A DNA stretch of 50,040 nucleotides from Eubacterium xylanophilum ATCC 35991 (GCF_000518685.1 NZ_JAEB01000028.1:1-50040), one strand, 5' to 3'; positions 35,253-44,399 are shown, counted from the stretch's first letter. A program made the numbers and translations. The notes: generated by a model not told the origin, from the letters alone.

Positions 35253-36635
35253 ATGTACCTTTATGATAAGTTAGAGAGCTATTCTAAGAGCGATATAGTG
35301 CCGATGCACATGCCGGGACACAAGAGAAATTCCCGTATTTCCATGGCAGATCCCTATAGTATCGATATTACTGAGATTCATGGATTTGATAATCTGTCGA
35401 ATCCTCAGAATATTTTCAAAGATATGCAGGAGATGATTGCAGAGAAGTATGGAACAGATCAATCAAGGATTCTCGTAAATGGCAGCACAGGTGGTATTCT
35501 TGCGGCTATTGCAGCCATTGCAAAGCATGGGGACAATATACTTATAGCGAGGAATTGTCACAAGTCGGTATTTAATGCAGTTAGACTGCTTGATTTAAAG
35601 CCAATATACTTGATTCCGGATATGGCAGATGAGGATTATGGTATAGTGGGCAAGATAAATCCTGACAGAGTCAGTGAGTGCCTAGAAAGTTGCAATCCCA
35701 AGCCTTCTGCATGTGTGATTACAAGTCCTACTTATGAGGGGATTGTATCGGACATAGAGGCTATTGCTGCAATTCTTCATCGGGAGGGCATTCCTTTGAT
35801 TGTAGACAGTGCTCATGGGGCCCACTTCAACTGGAGCAATATGTTTCCGGAGACGGCCATGAATCTTGGCAGTGATATAACGATTGAGAGCCTTCACAAG
35901 ACACTTCCATGCCTCACACAAACTGCCCTTATTCACTACAAGGGAGACAGTGGTTTGGTGGATTTTGACAAGTTGGAGTCAATGATATATACATTTCAGA
36001 CTTCAAGTCCATCCTACGTACTGATGTCCAGCGTCGACATAGGAATGGAATATATGATGGGGTTAAAAGAAGATGATTACAAGGCATATATGAGCAGTTT
36101 AGACGACATCAGTAGAACCGCGAATAAATGCAGGTTTTTGCACATATGGGATAAAGAAGATAAGGATCCCGGCAAGATTATTCTGACTATCAATTCTGAA
36201 GAATATAGTGGTGCATGGCTTGAGTCGTGCCTCAGAGAAATGTTCGGAATAGAGGCCGAGATGAGCGCAGAGAAGTATGTGATACTTATGACGAGCATTT
36301 GCGACACTGAGAAAAACTTCGATAGGCTTAAACTTGCAATAACTGAGATAGACAAGTTGTGCGGCAAATCGGGTGAAGGTACGAACTGTAAAAAAGGGAA
36401 TAAAAGTCGAAGAAACCTTGACTCTACAGTTGAAGAAACCACAATTGTAGAATATAAAAATAGTCTGGGAATGATAGCAGAACAAGATGTCATTCCTTAT
36501 CCACCAGGCATCCCTCTGGTGCTTGCGGGGGAGATTATCAGTGAAGAACATATAGCGGCTATTGAAGATGCAATCAGATATAGCCATGAAGTAATAAATG
36601 TAATAGAAGACAGGTATATAAGAGTTAAGAGATGA
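35253..36635 (+). CDS. Orn/Lys/Arg decarboxylase-type PLP enzyme (YaaO-like)
   Basis: 460 aa. The group III PLP decarboxylase pattern is clear: MPGHKRN near the N-terminus, NGSTGGILAAIAAI, DSAHGAHF, and the PLP Lys in ESLHKTLPCLTQTALIHY. The C-terminal part ends PYPPGIPLVLAGEIISEEHI, typical of this fold. Relatives make polyamines by decarboxylating arginine or lysine; the substrate cannot be told. It holds the place of yaaO in the Bacillus yaaO-tmk-yaaQ-yaaR-holB cluster. Its stop overlaps the ATG of the next gene. Confidence 0.9.
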   Translation: MYLYDKLESYSKSDIVPMHMPGHKRNSRISMADPYSIDITEIHGFDNLSNPQNIFKDMQEMIAEKYGTDQSRILVNGSTGGILAAIAAIAKHGDNILIARNCHKSVFNAVRLLDLKPIYLIPDMADEDYGIVGKINPDRVSECLESCNPKPSACVITSPTYEGIVSDIEAIAAILHREGIPLIVDSAHGAHFNWSNMFPETAMNLGSDITIESLHKTLPCLTQTALIHYKGDSGLVDFDKLESMIYTFQTSSPSYVLMSSVDIGMEYMMGLKEDDYKAYMSSLDDISRTANKCRFLHIWDKEDKDPGKIILTINSEEYSGAWLESCLREMFGIEAEMSAEKYVILMTSICDTEKNFDRLKLAITEIDKLCGKSGEGTNCKKGNKSRRNLDSTVEETTIVEYKNSLGMIAEQDVIPYPPGIPLVLAGEIISEEHIAAIEDAIRYSHEVINVIEDRYIRVKR

Positions 36636-37225
36636 TAAGAGATATGAGCAGAATATTTGTAATTATGGGTAAGAGCGCGTCCGGAAAAGATTCCCTATAT
36701 CAGATGATAGTGGACAAGCATCCGGAGCTTAGAAAGGTTGTTACTTATACTACCAGGCCTATTAGAGCCGGGGAGAGATACGGGAGAGAATATTTTTTCG
36801 TATCAGAAGAAGAGATGCGAGACTTAGATGGTCAGGATAAAATCATAGAATGCCGAAGATATGATACTATCCATGGTGAGTGGTACTACTTCACAGTCAA
36901 TGATGGTCAGATAGATCTGAATGGCGGGGATGACTATATACTAATTACCACCCTTGAGGGCTATAACAAGCTTGCTAGGGCTTTTGGTAGGGAGAATGTA
37001 GTTCCACTGTACATAGAGGTCGATGATCTGACTAGACTTGAGCGGGCGATAGAGAGAGAAAAGAAGCAGACCAATCCATGTGTGTCCGAGATATGCAGAA
37101 GGTTCTTGGCTGATGCGGAAGATTTTTCTGAGGAAAATCTAAGGGAAGCTGGAGTCAAGGGCAGTGTTGTCAATAATGATTTTGATGAAGCTTATGCTGA
37201 AATAGAGAAGATTATTGCCAACTAA
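36632..37225 (+). CDS. Guanylate kinase-like protein in the place of tmk
   Basis: 197 aa. The P-loop is GKSASGKDSLY, followed by VTYTTRPIRAGERYGREYFFVSEEEM, the guanylate kinase nucleotide-binding stretch, and later the lid region with basic residues (LERAIEREKKQTN). The P-loop ends in Asp-Ser rather than the usual Ser-Thr/Thr. True Gmk phosphorylates GMP to GDP; this may be a divergent copy or a related kinase. ATGA overlap with the previous gene; a second ATG at 36644 is also possible. Confidence 0.75.
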   Translation: MIRDMSRIFVIMGKSASGKDSLYQMIVDKHPELRKVVTYTTRPIRAGERYGREYFFVSEEEMRDLDGQDKIIECRRYDTIHGEWYYFTVNDGQIDLNGGDDYILITTLEGYNKLARAFGRENVVPLYIEVDDLTRLERAIEREKKQTNPCVSEICRRFLADAEDFSEENLREAGVKGSVVNNDFDEAYAEIEKIIAN

Positions 37226-37229
37226 AGAT

Positions 37230-37258
37230 TTGATATATAATCCAAAAAATGGTATACT
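37230..37258 (+). promoter_or_regulatory. Promoter of the yaaR-holB-ricT-trmN6-rsmI genes
   Basis: TTGATA (37230-37235), a 17-base spacer and TATACT (37253-37258). Confidence 0.7.
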
Positions 37259-37324
37259 ATAAGTTATAGAAGAAGTTGTGAAAAGTGGAATCCGTGCAGG
37301 ATTTGTAGGGAAGAGGTGATCAAG

Positions 37325-37765
37325 GTGGATATAAAAATTGACAATATTCAACAGACTGGTCCCACTGCTATGCCCAAGCAAGTGCAGAATACCGGAGATG
37401 ACTTTAAGTTCACTTTGATGAGCAACATTGAAGAGGAAGGGCTTCAGGCCAGGTTGAGTGTTTTGATGGAAGATATTACCATGCAGGGCAAGAGACTCGG
37501 CAAGCATATGGATGTCCGTGATATGAAGCATTATCGCGGGCTGATTCAGGAATTTATGAACGAAATAGTCAATAGATCACATGAGTTTAGCAGAGAGAAC
37601 TTTCTCGATAAGCGCGGCAGACACCGGGTTTATGGTATGATTAAGAGGGTTAATGCGGCACTGGATGAGTTGGCCCAGGAGCTTATGAAGGACGAGAAGG
37701 ATCATCTGGCGATTCTCGGTAGAATTGATGAGATTAGAGGCATGTTGTTAGACATTGTTACTTAG
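37325..37765 (+). CDS. yaaR: YaaR family protein (DUF327)
   Basis: 146 aa, a small helical protein with the YaaR pattern: FKFTLMSNIEEEGLQARLSVLMEDITMQGKRLGKHMDVRDMKHYRGLIQEFMNEIVNR and FLDKRGRHRVYGMIKRVNAALDELAQELM. No biochemical role is established. I chose the GTG at 37325, which has GAGGTG six bases upstream; a GTG at 37316 would add three residues. It precedes holB by 12 bases, as in Bacillus. Confidence 0.85.
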   Translation: MDIKIDNIQQTGPTAMPKQVQNTGDDFKFTLMSNIEEEGLQARLSVLMEDITMQGKRLGKHMDVRDMKHYRGLIQEFMNEIVNRSHEFSRENFLDKRGRHRVYGMIKRVNAALDELAQELMKDEKDHLAILGRIDEIRGMLLDIVT

Positions 37766-37777
37766 GAGGGATTTACT

Positions 37778-38770
37778 ATGGGACTTTTTTTATTTTCGGA
37801 TATAATGGGACACGATGACATCAAAGAGCATTTGCAGCTGGCCATCCAAGGTGACAAACCATTTCACGCATACATTTTTCAGGGAGAAGTTGGATGTGGC
37901 AAGGAGACTATGGCGAGGAGTTTTGCCGCGGGACTTCAGTGTGTAAGTGAGGGTGAGATTCATCCATGTGGAGAATGTCCATCTTGTAAGCAAGTTGGTT
38001 CAGGAAATCATCCGGATGTCATATGGGTCAATAGGGAGTTGTCGAGCATCGGAGTAGACGAGGTGCGAGAGAAGATTGTAGATACTATGGATATCAAACC
38101 ATTTTCGGGTCCATATAAGATATATATAATATCAGAGGCGGATAGAATGACAGAGGCGGCTCAAAATGCGCTTTTGAAGACTATAGAGGAACCGCCTGAG
38201 TACGGTGTTGTGATTATGTTGACCAACAACATCAATGCATTGTTGCCAACTATTCAGTCAAGGTGTATTTGTCTTGAATTCAAGCCGTTGTCCACTGCGA
38301 CTATCGAGAATTATCTCATCGATAAGTATGATATAGTGGATTACCATGCTAGGACATGTGCCATCTTTGCTCAGGGAAATCTTGGAAAAGCCATCAGATT
38401 TGTGGAGTCCCAGGATTTTGAAGTGAGAAAAGACAAGACACTTCATTTGCTGAGAAATGTTCAGAACATGGATGTGGCGGATATGATGGATGTGATAAGG
38501 GAGATCGGAGAGGAAAAAGAGAATTTCAAAGATTATATCGATCTCATGATTCTATGGTATAGAGATGTGCTTATTTTCAAGGCGACCAATGATATCAATC
38601 AATTGGTATTCCAAAGCGAGTACAGTGCCATATCGAGAGAATCGAGCAACAGAAATTATGAGAAAATCGAAGAGATTCTTCAGGCGTTTGATAAAGCAAA
38701 GATGCGACTTAAGGCAAATGTAAACTTTGAAGTTGCCATGGAGCTTATGCTTTTGACCTTGAAGCAATGA
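37778..38770 (+). CDS. holB: DNA polymerase III delta-prime subunit
   Basis: 330 aa. A clamp-loader AAA+ fold: GEVGCGKETMARSFA (residues 36-50; Glu replaces the usual Thr/Ser after the P-loop Lys), the zinc Cys set CGECPSC (64-70) with C55, VDEVREKI, SEADRMTEAAQNALLKTIEEPP, and the SRC motif in IQSRCICLEF. Delta-prime is the stator that helps load the sliding clamp. The P-loop variant fits the known inability of delta-prime to hydrolyse ATP. AGGAGG lies before the ATG. Extended -10 TGATATAAT just after it could start ricT transcription. Confidence 0.95.
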   Translation: MGLFLFSDIMGHDDIKEHLQLAIQGDKPFHAYIFQGEVGCGKETMARSFAAGLQCVSEGEIHPCGECPSCKQVGSGNHPDVIWVNRELSSIGVDEVREKIVDTMDIKPFSGPYKIYIISEADRMTEAAQNALLKTIEEPPEYGVVIMLTNNINALLPTIQSRCICLEFKPLSTATIENYLIDKYDIVDYHARTCAIFAQGNLGKAIRFVESQDFEVRKDKTLHLLRNVQNMDVADMMDVIREIGEEKENFKDYIDLMILWYRDVLIFKATNDINQLVFQSEYSAISRESSNRNYEKIEEILQAFDKAKMRLKANVNFEVAMELMLLTLKQ

Positions 38771-38776
38771 TATAAT
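38768..38776 (+). promoter_or_regulatory. Possible extended -10 promoter before ricT
   Basis: TGATATAAT (38768-38776) at the end of holB; no good -35 is seen. Confidence 0.4.
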
Positions 38777-38827
38777 CGGGGTGGATTTAGGCGAATATCG
38801 CTAGTAAGTGAAAGAGAGGAAATTACC

Positions 38828-40006
38828 GTGAAAACCATTATTGGAGTTAGTTTTCATCAGGCTGGGAAGATATACTACTTTGATCCCACAGGATATGAAG
38901 ATATACAGAGAGGGACACAGGTTGTAGTGGAAACTGCAAAGGGTGTCGAACTTGGAAAGGTGGTACTGCCACCGACTGAGATGGAGGATGATAATATAGT
39001 TGCTCCGCTAAAAGAAATAATGCGCATAGCAACTGATGAGGATATTAAGAAGAGCGAGTCTAATAAAGCCAAAGCTGATGAAGCATATAAGATTTGTCTA
39101 GAGAAAATCGCCAAGCATGAGTTGGAGATGAAGCTGGTTATGGCAGAGTATACGCTCGATCAGAAGAAGCTTTTGTTCTACTTTACGGCAGACGGTCGAA
39201 TTGACTTTAGAGAGCTTGTCAAGGACTTGGCAGCAGTATTTAGAGTAAGAATAGAATTGAGACAGATTGGTGTCAGAGATGAGACTAAGCTCATAGGTGG
39301 AGTTGGTATCTGCGGAAGGCCACTTTGCTGTCATAGCTACTTAACTGAGTTTATCCCAGTTTCCATAAAAATGGCCAAAGAGCAGAATCTATCCCTCAAC
39401 CCAACTAAGATTTCCGGAGTTTGTGGAAGGCTCATGTGTTGCCTAAAGAATGAAGAAGAGGCATATGAGGAGCTCAACAAGACTTTGCCAAGCGTTGGTA
39501 ATACTGTTTCGACTAGAGATGGTCTCAGAGGTGAGGTTCAGAGTGTAAGCGTTCTCAGACAGAGAGTTAAGGTTATAGTTACACTAGATAATGACGAGAA
39601 GGAGATACGAGAGTATCATGTCTCTGATTTGAAATTTAAGAGAGATAGTGGCAAAGACGTAGATTTTGGCAGTGTTGAGAGAGAAGGATTCGCCGATGAT
39701 GACGAATTGGGTTCTGAGATAGAAGAACTCGAACAGCTTGAACAGCTTGAGCAACTTGAGAAGGAAGACGGAGTTGCCGATAAGAAGCAGAGCAAGAAGA
39801 ATAACAAAGGTAAGAATAATCAGGGAGCTAAGCAGCGCCCAGGTAACAAGAAGAATAATAAGACAAATGGGAACCATTCCAAACAAAGTGGGAAGCAAAA
39901 TGGCAAGCAGAACTTTGGAAACAAGGGCAACAAGGGAAACAAGGGAAATGGTGACTATAAGTCCAAAGGCGGAAAGAATGGAAAGAAGAATAATGGCAAA
40001 CAGTAG
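38828..40006 (+). CDS. ricT: PSP1 family protein RicT/YaaT with long basic tail
   Basis: 392 aa. Residues 1 to about 270 are the PSP1 protein: VVVETAKGVELGKVV, the Cys clusters GICGRPLCCHSYL and SGVCGRLMCCLKNE, and LNPTKISG. In Bacillus RicT works with RicA and RicF, sharing iron-sulfur clusters, to direct RNase Y and sporulation phosphorelay. The GTG start at 38828 has GAGAGGA eight bases upstream. The last ~115 residues are a low-complexity Lys/Asn/Gly tail with EQLEQLEQLE and GNKGNKGNK repeats, absent from Bacillus RicT. Its last 14 bases overlap the trmN6 gene. Confidence 0.92.
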   Translation: MKTIIGVSFHQAGKIYYFDPTGYEDIQRGTQVVVETAKGVELGKVVLPPTEMEDDNIVAPLKEIMRIATDEDIKKSESNKAKADEAYKICLEKIAKHELEMKLVMAEYTLDQKKLLFYFTADGRIDFRELVKDLAAVFRVRIELRQIGVRDETKLIGGVGICGRPLCCHSYLTEFIPVSIKMAKEQNLSLNPTKISGVCGRLMCCLKNEEEAYEELNKTLPSVGNTVSTRDGLRGEVQSVSVLRQRVKVIVTLDNDEKEIREYHVSDLKFKRDSGKDVDFGSVEREGFADDDELGSEIEELEQLEQLEQLEKEDGVADKKQSKKNNKGKNNQGAKQRPGNKKNNKTNGNHSKQSGKQNGKQNFGNKGNKGNKGNGDYKSKGGKNGKKNNGKQ

Positions 40007-40745
40007 TATTCTCAGGGATGGAGAGAGATTAGACGATTTGCAGTGTGACGAATTGCAGATAATTCAAAATCCAAGATACTTTTGCTTCGGCATGGATGCT
40101 GTTCTCTTATCATCTTTTGCCAAGGCACCCAGAGGTGGAAAGGTTGTAGATTTGTGTACCGGTAATGGCATTATTCCGCTGCTTCTAAGCGCAAAGACTG
40201 AAGCTCTGTCCATCTATGGTATAGAGATTCAGGAGGAAATCGCGGATATGGCCAGAAGAAGTGTGGATTTCAATGGCCTTAATGAGAGAATTAATATTGT
40301 AAATGGAAATATCAAAGAAGCTCTTCAATTAACAGGAGGGGCTTCTTTTGATGTCGTGACGGTAAATCCGCCATATATGATAAGAAACCACGGCAAAGCC
40401 AATGACGAGGGACCAAAGGCGATAGCCAGACACGAGATTCACTGCACCCTAGAGGATGTAACGGAGGTTGGAGCTAAGCTTCTCAAGGAAAAAGGACATT
40501 TTTACATGGTTCACAGACCATTTCGCTTGGCAGAGATTATGTGCTCCATGAAGGAAGTTCGGTTGGAACCGAAGAGAATGCGTATGGTGTACCCTTATGT
40601 GGATGATGAACCCAATATGGTTCTGATTGAGGGGGTCAAGGGCGCTAATCCGGGAATGGTAGTGGAAAAACCATTGATAGTATATAAAGAAGTTAATGTA
40701 TATACAGAAGAATTGCTGAAGATGTACGGTATGACAGGAGAATAA
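39993..40745 (+). CDS. tRNA1(Val) (adenine37-N6)-methyltransferase, TrmN6/YabB family
   Basis: 250 aa. The SAM-binding motif is VVDLCTGNGIIPLLL and the N6-adenine motif VNPPYMIRN (NPPY). LRDGERLDDLQCDELQIIQNP is the usual YabB start. Family members methylate A37 of tRNA-Val. The start lies within the last codons of ricT; an ATG at 39978 would add five residues. It sits between ricT and rsmI as in Bacillus. Confidence 0.9.
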   Translation: MANSSILRDGERLDDLQCDELQIIQNPRYFCFGMDAVLLSSFAKAPRGGKVVDLCTGNGIIPLLLSAKTEALSIYGIEIQEEIADMARRSVDFNGLNERINIVNGNIKEALQLTGGASFDVVTVNPPYMIRNHGKANDEGPKAIARHEIHCTLEDVTEVGAKLLKEKGHFYMVHRPFRLAEIMCSMKEVRLEPKRMRMVYPYVDDEPNMVLIEGVKGANPGMVVEKPLIVYKEVNVYTEELLKMYGMTGE

Positions 40746-40755
40746 AGGAGAAAAG

Positions 40756-41601
40756 ATGGGTAAATTGTATTTATGCGCAACTCCGATAGGAAATTTGGAG
40801 GACATAACATTAAGAGTATTAAGAATTCTCAAGGAAGTTGATATTGTTGCGGCGGAAGACACACGCCAGACAATCAAGCTTTTGAATCACTATGATATCA
40901 AAACAAGCCTGACAAGTTATCATGAGCACAACAAGAACGCCAAGACGCCTGTGCTTGTAAAGGAGATGCTTGAAGGAAAGAATATTGCCCTTGTGACGGA
41001 TGCAGGAACACCGGCTATATCTGACCCCGGAGCTGATCTCGCTCTGGCAGCTTATGAGGCCGGAATTGAAGTGACTTCTCTACCGGGCGCGGCAGCAGTT
41101 ATAACGGCATTGACGCTCTCGGGGCTGTCCACTAGGAGGTTTGCCTTTGAGGGATTTCTCCCTGTAGATAAGAAGGAGAGAAAGGTAGTTCTTGAAAATC
41201 TCAGGAACTCTCTGTATACAACTGTATTTTATGAGGCGCCTCACAGACTTTTGAAGACTTTGGAGTTGCTTAGGGAATATGTGGGTGAGGAGAGAAAATT
41301 ATCCGTCTGCCGTGAGCTCACCAAAAAGCATGAGACCGTCAACCATTTCACTGTGGGGGAGGCAATAGCTCACTTTACAGCAAATCCGCCAAGAGGCGAA
41401 TTTGTCCTTGTGGTCGACGGTGAGAATCCGGAGAAACTAAAGCAAGATGAGCAGAGACAGTGGGAAGATATAAGTCTTGAGGATCATATGGCCTTATATG
41501 AGAACAAGGGGATTAGCAGAAAGGAAGCTATGAAGCTTGTGGCCAATGACCGCGGTATCAGCAAGAATCAGATTTATAAGGAACTTTTGAAGGACAAATA
41601 A
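40756..41601 (+). CDS. rsmI: 16S rRNA (cytidine1402-2'-O)-methyltransferase
   Basis: 281 aa. Tetrapyrrole-methylase fold: LYLCATPIGNLEDITLRVLRIL, VAAEDTRQTIKLLNHY, VTDAGTPAISDPGADL, and PGAAAVITALTLSGL. It methylates the 2'-O of C1402 in the ribosomal P site. AAAGGAG lies before the ATG, ten bases after the trmN6 stop. It closes the cluster. Confidence 0.96.
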   Translation: MGKLYLCATPIGNLEDITLRVLRILKEVDIVAAEDTRQTIKLLNHYDIKTSLTSYHEHNKNAKTPVLVKEMLEGKNIALVTDAGTPAISDPGADLALAAYEAGIEVTSLPGAAAVITALTLSGLSTRRFAFEGFLPVDKKERKVVLENLRNSLYTTVFYEAPHRLLKTLELLREYVGEERKLSVCRELTKKHETVNHFTVGEAIAHFTANPPRGEFVLVVDGENPEKLKQDEQRQWEDISLEDHMALYENKGISRKEAMKLVANDRGISKNQIYKELLKDK

Positions 41602-41603
41602 AA

Positions 41604-41660
41604 AAAGCCCTTAGGGCTATAAAAAAAGGAAAGGCAGGAGTCTAGGGGGGCTCCTGCCAC
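41604..41660. other. Two hairpins after rsmI
   Basis: First AGCCCTTAGGGCT flanked by A-runs (a terminator on the minus strand, where T-runs follow, though no minus gene lies to the right). Then GGCAGGAG (41633-41640) / CTCCTGCC (41651-41658) around a G-rich loop. The second may terminate rsmI or act as a leader of a longer RNA. Confidence 0.5.
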
Positions 41661-41898
41661 ACTAAAGGGATATATGATTAAAATTAAAACCAACTAGCAA
41701 ATTTAATAAGCTTTTGTACATACAAAAACTTCATATGACAATGATAACATAAAAAAAACACTCAGTCAATAAGAAAAGAGTTTTTTCTAAAAGAAAAAAT
41801 TTCCTTCTATCAAAATATCGCTGGAGCGAGAAAATATATATGTATATATATATAATTTGTCAAGCACTTTTTTCTTTAATATCTATATCAAATTACTC
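41661..41898. other. A/T-rich non-coding gap before ilvE
   Basis: No gene, tRNA or known riboswitch is seen here; T- and A-runs and a TATATATATA-type stretch lie near 41840-41852. Confidence 0.5.
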
Positions 41899-41927
41899 TT
41901 GACAGTTGAATATAAGGGGAGTAAACT
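41899..41927 (+). promoter_or_regulatory. Promoter of ilvE
   Basis: A perfect TTGACA (41899-41904), a 17-base spacer and TAAACT (41922-41927); the start codon is at 41962. Confidence 0.75.
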
Positions 41928-41961
41928 TAAATATAGATGTGCAAAGAAAGGAAGATTTATT

Positions 41962-42990
41962 ATGGAGAAGATTAATCTAGATTGGGCAAATATCGGTTTT
42001 GGTTATCATCAGACAGCCAAGAGATATGTTGCCAATTACAAAGACGGAGCATGGGATGAAGGTGGATTGACAGATGATGCCAACATTACCATGAGCGAGT
42101 GTGCATGTGTGTTGCAGTATGCACAGACATGTTTCGAGGGTCTTAAAGCTTATACTGCGGAGAACGGAAGCATTGTTGCATTTCGTCCTGATCTCAACGC
42201 TGAGCGTATGGCAAATACAGCAGCGAGACTTGAGATGCCAGTATTCCCTAAGGAAAGATTCCTTGAGGCAGTCGATCAAGTTGTTTTGGCCAATGAGGCA
42301 TATGTTCCACCATATGGTTCTGGAGCGACATTGTATCTCAGACCATTTATGTTTGGTATCGGACCTGTAATCGGTGTTGCACCTGCGACTGAGTATCAGT
42401 TCAGAACATTTGCGACTCCTGTAGGACCATATTTCAAGGGTGGCGCTAAGCCTATTGTTATTAGAGTAAGTGACCTTGACAGAGCAGCTCCACGCGGAAC
42501 TGGTGATATCAAGGCGGGACTCAACTATGCTATGAGTTTGAGAAATATTGTAGAGGCACATGATGCCGGTTATGCAGAGAATATGTATCTTGATCCTCAG
42601 TCTAGAACAAAAGTTGAGGAGACTGGTGGTGCGAACTTTATCTTTGTAACTAAGGATGGAAAGGTTGTAACACCTAAGTCTAATAGTATTCTTCCATCTA
42701 TTACTAGACGTTCTTTGGTAGCACTTGCCAAGGATTATCTCGGTCTTGAAGTAGAGGAGAGAGAAGTATATCTTGATGAGGTTCCAGACTTTGCTGAGTG
42801 CGGACTTTGCGGAACAGCTGCTGTTATCTCACCGGTTGGAAAGATTGATGATCACGGTAAAGAGATTTGCTTCCCTAGTGGTATGGAGAAGATGGGTGAG
42901 ATTACTCAGAAGCTCTATGACACGCTTACAGGAATGCAGATGGGTCGTATTGAGGCACCTGAGGGATGGATCCGCGTAATCAAAGAGTGA
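41962..42990 (+). CDS. ilvE: Branched-chain amino acid aminotransferase
   Basis: 342 aa, class IV PLP aminotransferase of the branched-chain type. The PLP Lys is in GDIKAGLNYAMSL; the family patterns CVLQYAQTCFEGLKAY, GSGATLYLRPFMFG and EETGGANFIFV are all present. It interconverts Leu, Ile and Val with their keto acids. The start at 41962 follows AAAGGAAG; the upstream part of the open frame is leader. It stands alone with its own promoter. A hairpin inside the end of the next, converging gene may terminate it. Confidence 0.96.
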   Translation: MEKINLDWANIGFGYHQTAKRYVANYKDGAWDEGGLTDDANITMSECACVLQYAQTCFEGLKAYTAENGSIVAFRPDLNAERMANTAARLEMPVFPKERFLEAVDQVVLANEAYVPPYGSGATLYLRPFMFGIGPVIGVAPATEYQFRTFATPVGPYFKGGAKPIVIRVSDLDRAAPRGTGDIKAGLNYAMSLRNIVEAHDAGYAENMYLDPQSRTKVEETGGANFIFVTKDGKVVTPKSNSILPSITRRSLVALAKDYLGLEVEEREVYLDEVPDFAECGLCGTAAVISPVGKIDDHGKEICFPSGMEKMGEITQKLYDTLTGMQMGRIEAPEGWIRVIKE

Positions 42991-42992
42991 TA

Positions 42993-44399
42993 TTAATTTG
43001 AAACAAAGAACATAATGATAAAAAGGGCTGTGACTATCCAGGTTACAGCCTTTATTTCGCGCATTTTTCCGGTAAAAACTCTGATGAGAACTGATGAGAA
43101 AAAGCCGAAGGCCACACCATAGCTGATATTGCAGGTAAATGGCATCATGACAATGGTTAGGAATGCAGGAAGTGATTCTTCGGGATTTTCCCAATCGATG
43201 GATTTGACGCATGACATCATAAGAATTCCAACATATATAAGAGAAGATGCCATGGCACAACTTGGGATGAGTTTGGATAGGGGTGAGAAGAAAAGGGCTA
43301 TGAAAAATAGTCCTGCAGTAACTACGGATGTAAATCCGGTTTTCCCGCCTTCTGCAACTCCCGTCGAAGCTTCCACAAATGTTGTGATAGTAGATGTGCC
43401 AAGCCCTGCACCGACAGTAGTGGCAAGAGCGTCGGACATAAGAGCTTTTCTGAAGTTTGGTACGTGTCCGTCTTTTGTTAGCAGATTTCCTCTGGCGCAG
43501 GCGCCGTAGAGAGTTCCCATGGTATCAAAAAGGTCAACCATGCAAAATGCAAGCTCTGATGTAATGAAAACGGCGATTAAAGTGAACATGGAATTTTGGG
43601 ATAAGTAGGCCGAAAAGTCAAAGCCCTCAGTAAATACCTTGCCAAGTGCTTCATTTCCGAAGGCTTCAAAGGACTTAAAAGGATTGAGTTGAAGGTCGGC
43701 AAAGTAGTTGTCATAGAATCCCGGGATTGTAAATCCCAGTAGATAATAGACTAGGGTTCCACCCACAATACCCCATAAAACAGTTCCCTTAACTTTTTTA
43801 ATAGCAAGAACAGAGATGATTACCAGTGAAATAAGTGAAACAAGTCTTGGCATGACTTCGGCCCAGGTAGCTTTACCATTTAGAATATCAAAGGAAGCCA
43901 TGGATACAAAAGTAGATTCGTTCATGACGATAAGCCCCGAATCCTGAAATCCGAGGAATGCTATGAATAGTCCTATACCGGCGGGCATGGAAATTCGAAC
44001 TGCATGTGGAATAGCTTCGAATATTTTTTCTCTTATGCCGGTTGCGGTTATAATTATAAATATAATTCCATTGATAAATATGACGAGAAGGGCATTGGCA
44101 TAACTAAAACCCAACCCAAAGCAAACAGAATATACAAAAAAAGCATTGAGTCCCATACCGGATGCCTGAGCAAGGGGGAGGTTGGCCATTATCCCTATGG
44201 CAAGCGTGCCAAATACAGCGGAAAGTGCTGTGGCAACATATATTGCATCATAGGAAACAGTTCCGAGTTGCGCAAACATCTGTGAGTTTACAATAAGTAT
44301 ATAAGACATAGCCATAAATGTGGTTATACCTGCTATTATCTCAGTTTTAATAGTTGAATTGCGCTCATATATCTTAAAAAAATTGACTATTCTATTCAT
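42993..44399 (-). CDS. Purine (guanine/hypoxanthine) permease, NCS2/AzgA family
   Basis: 468 aa, about 12 to 14 hydrophobic segments. The AzgA-type marks are TEIIAGITTFMAMSYILIVN, ASGMGLNAFFVYSV, HAVRISMPAGIGLFIAFLG and the later ATTVGAGLGTSTITTFVEASTGVAEGGKTG. It imports purine bases with protons. GGAGG lies before the ATG. Promoter at 44472-44500. The last codons contain a terminator-like hairpin that may serve both this gene and ilvE. Confidence 0.93.
   Translation of the reverse strand: MNRIVNFFKIYERNSTIKTEIIAGITTFMAMSYILIVNSQMFAQLGTVSYDAIYVATALSAVFGTLAIGIMANLPLAQASGMGLNAFFVYSVCFGLGFSYANALLVIFINGIIFIIITATGIREKIFEAIPHAVRISMPAGIGLFIAFLGFQDSGLIVMNESTFVSMASFDILNGKATWAEVMPRLVSLISLVIISVLAIKKVKGTVLWGIVGGTLVYYLLGFTIPGFYDNYFADLQLNPFKSFEAFGNEALGKVFTEGFDFSAYLSQNSMFTLIAVFITSELAFCMVDLFDTMGTLYGACARGNLLTKDGHVPNFRKALMSDALATTVGAGLGTSTITTFVEASTGVAEGGKTGFTSVVTAGLFFIALFFSPLSKLIPSCAMASSLIYVGILMMSCVKSIDWENPEESLPAFLTIVMMPFTCNISYGVAFGFFSSVLIRVFTGKMREIKAVTWIVTALFIIMFFVSN
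43021..43056. terminator. Bidirectional terminator hairpin inside the 3' end of the permease gene
   Basis: GGCTGT (43026-43031) pairs with ACAGCC (43045-43050), with A-run before and TTTATTT after, so it can work for ilvE on the plus strand and, read backward, is followed by TTTTT on the minus strand. It lies within permease codons. Confidence 0.65.
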
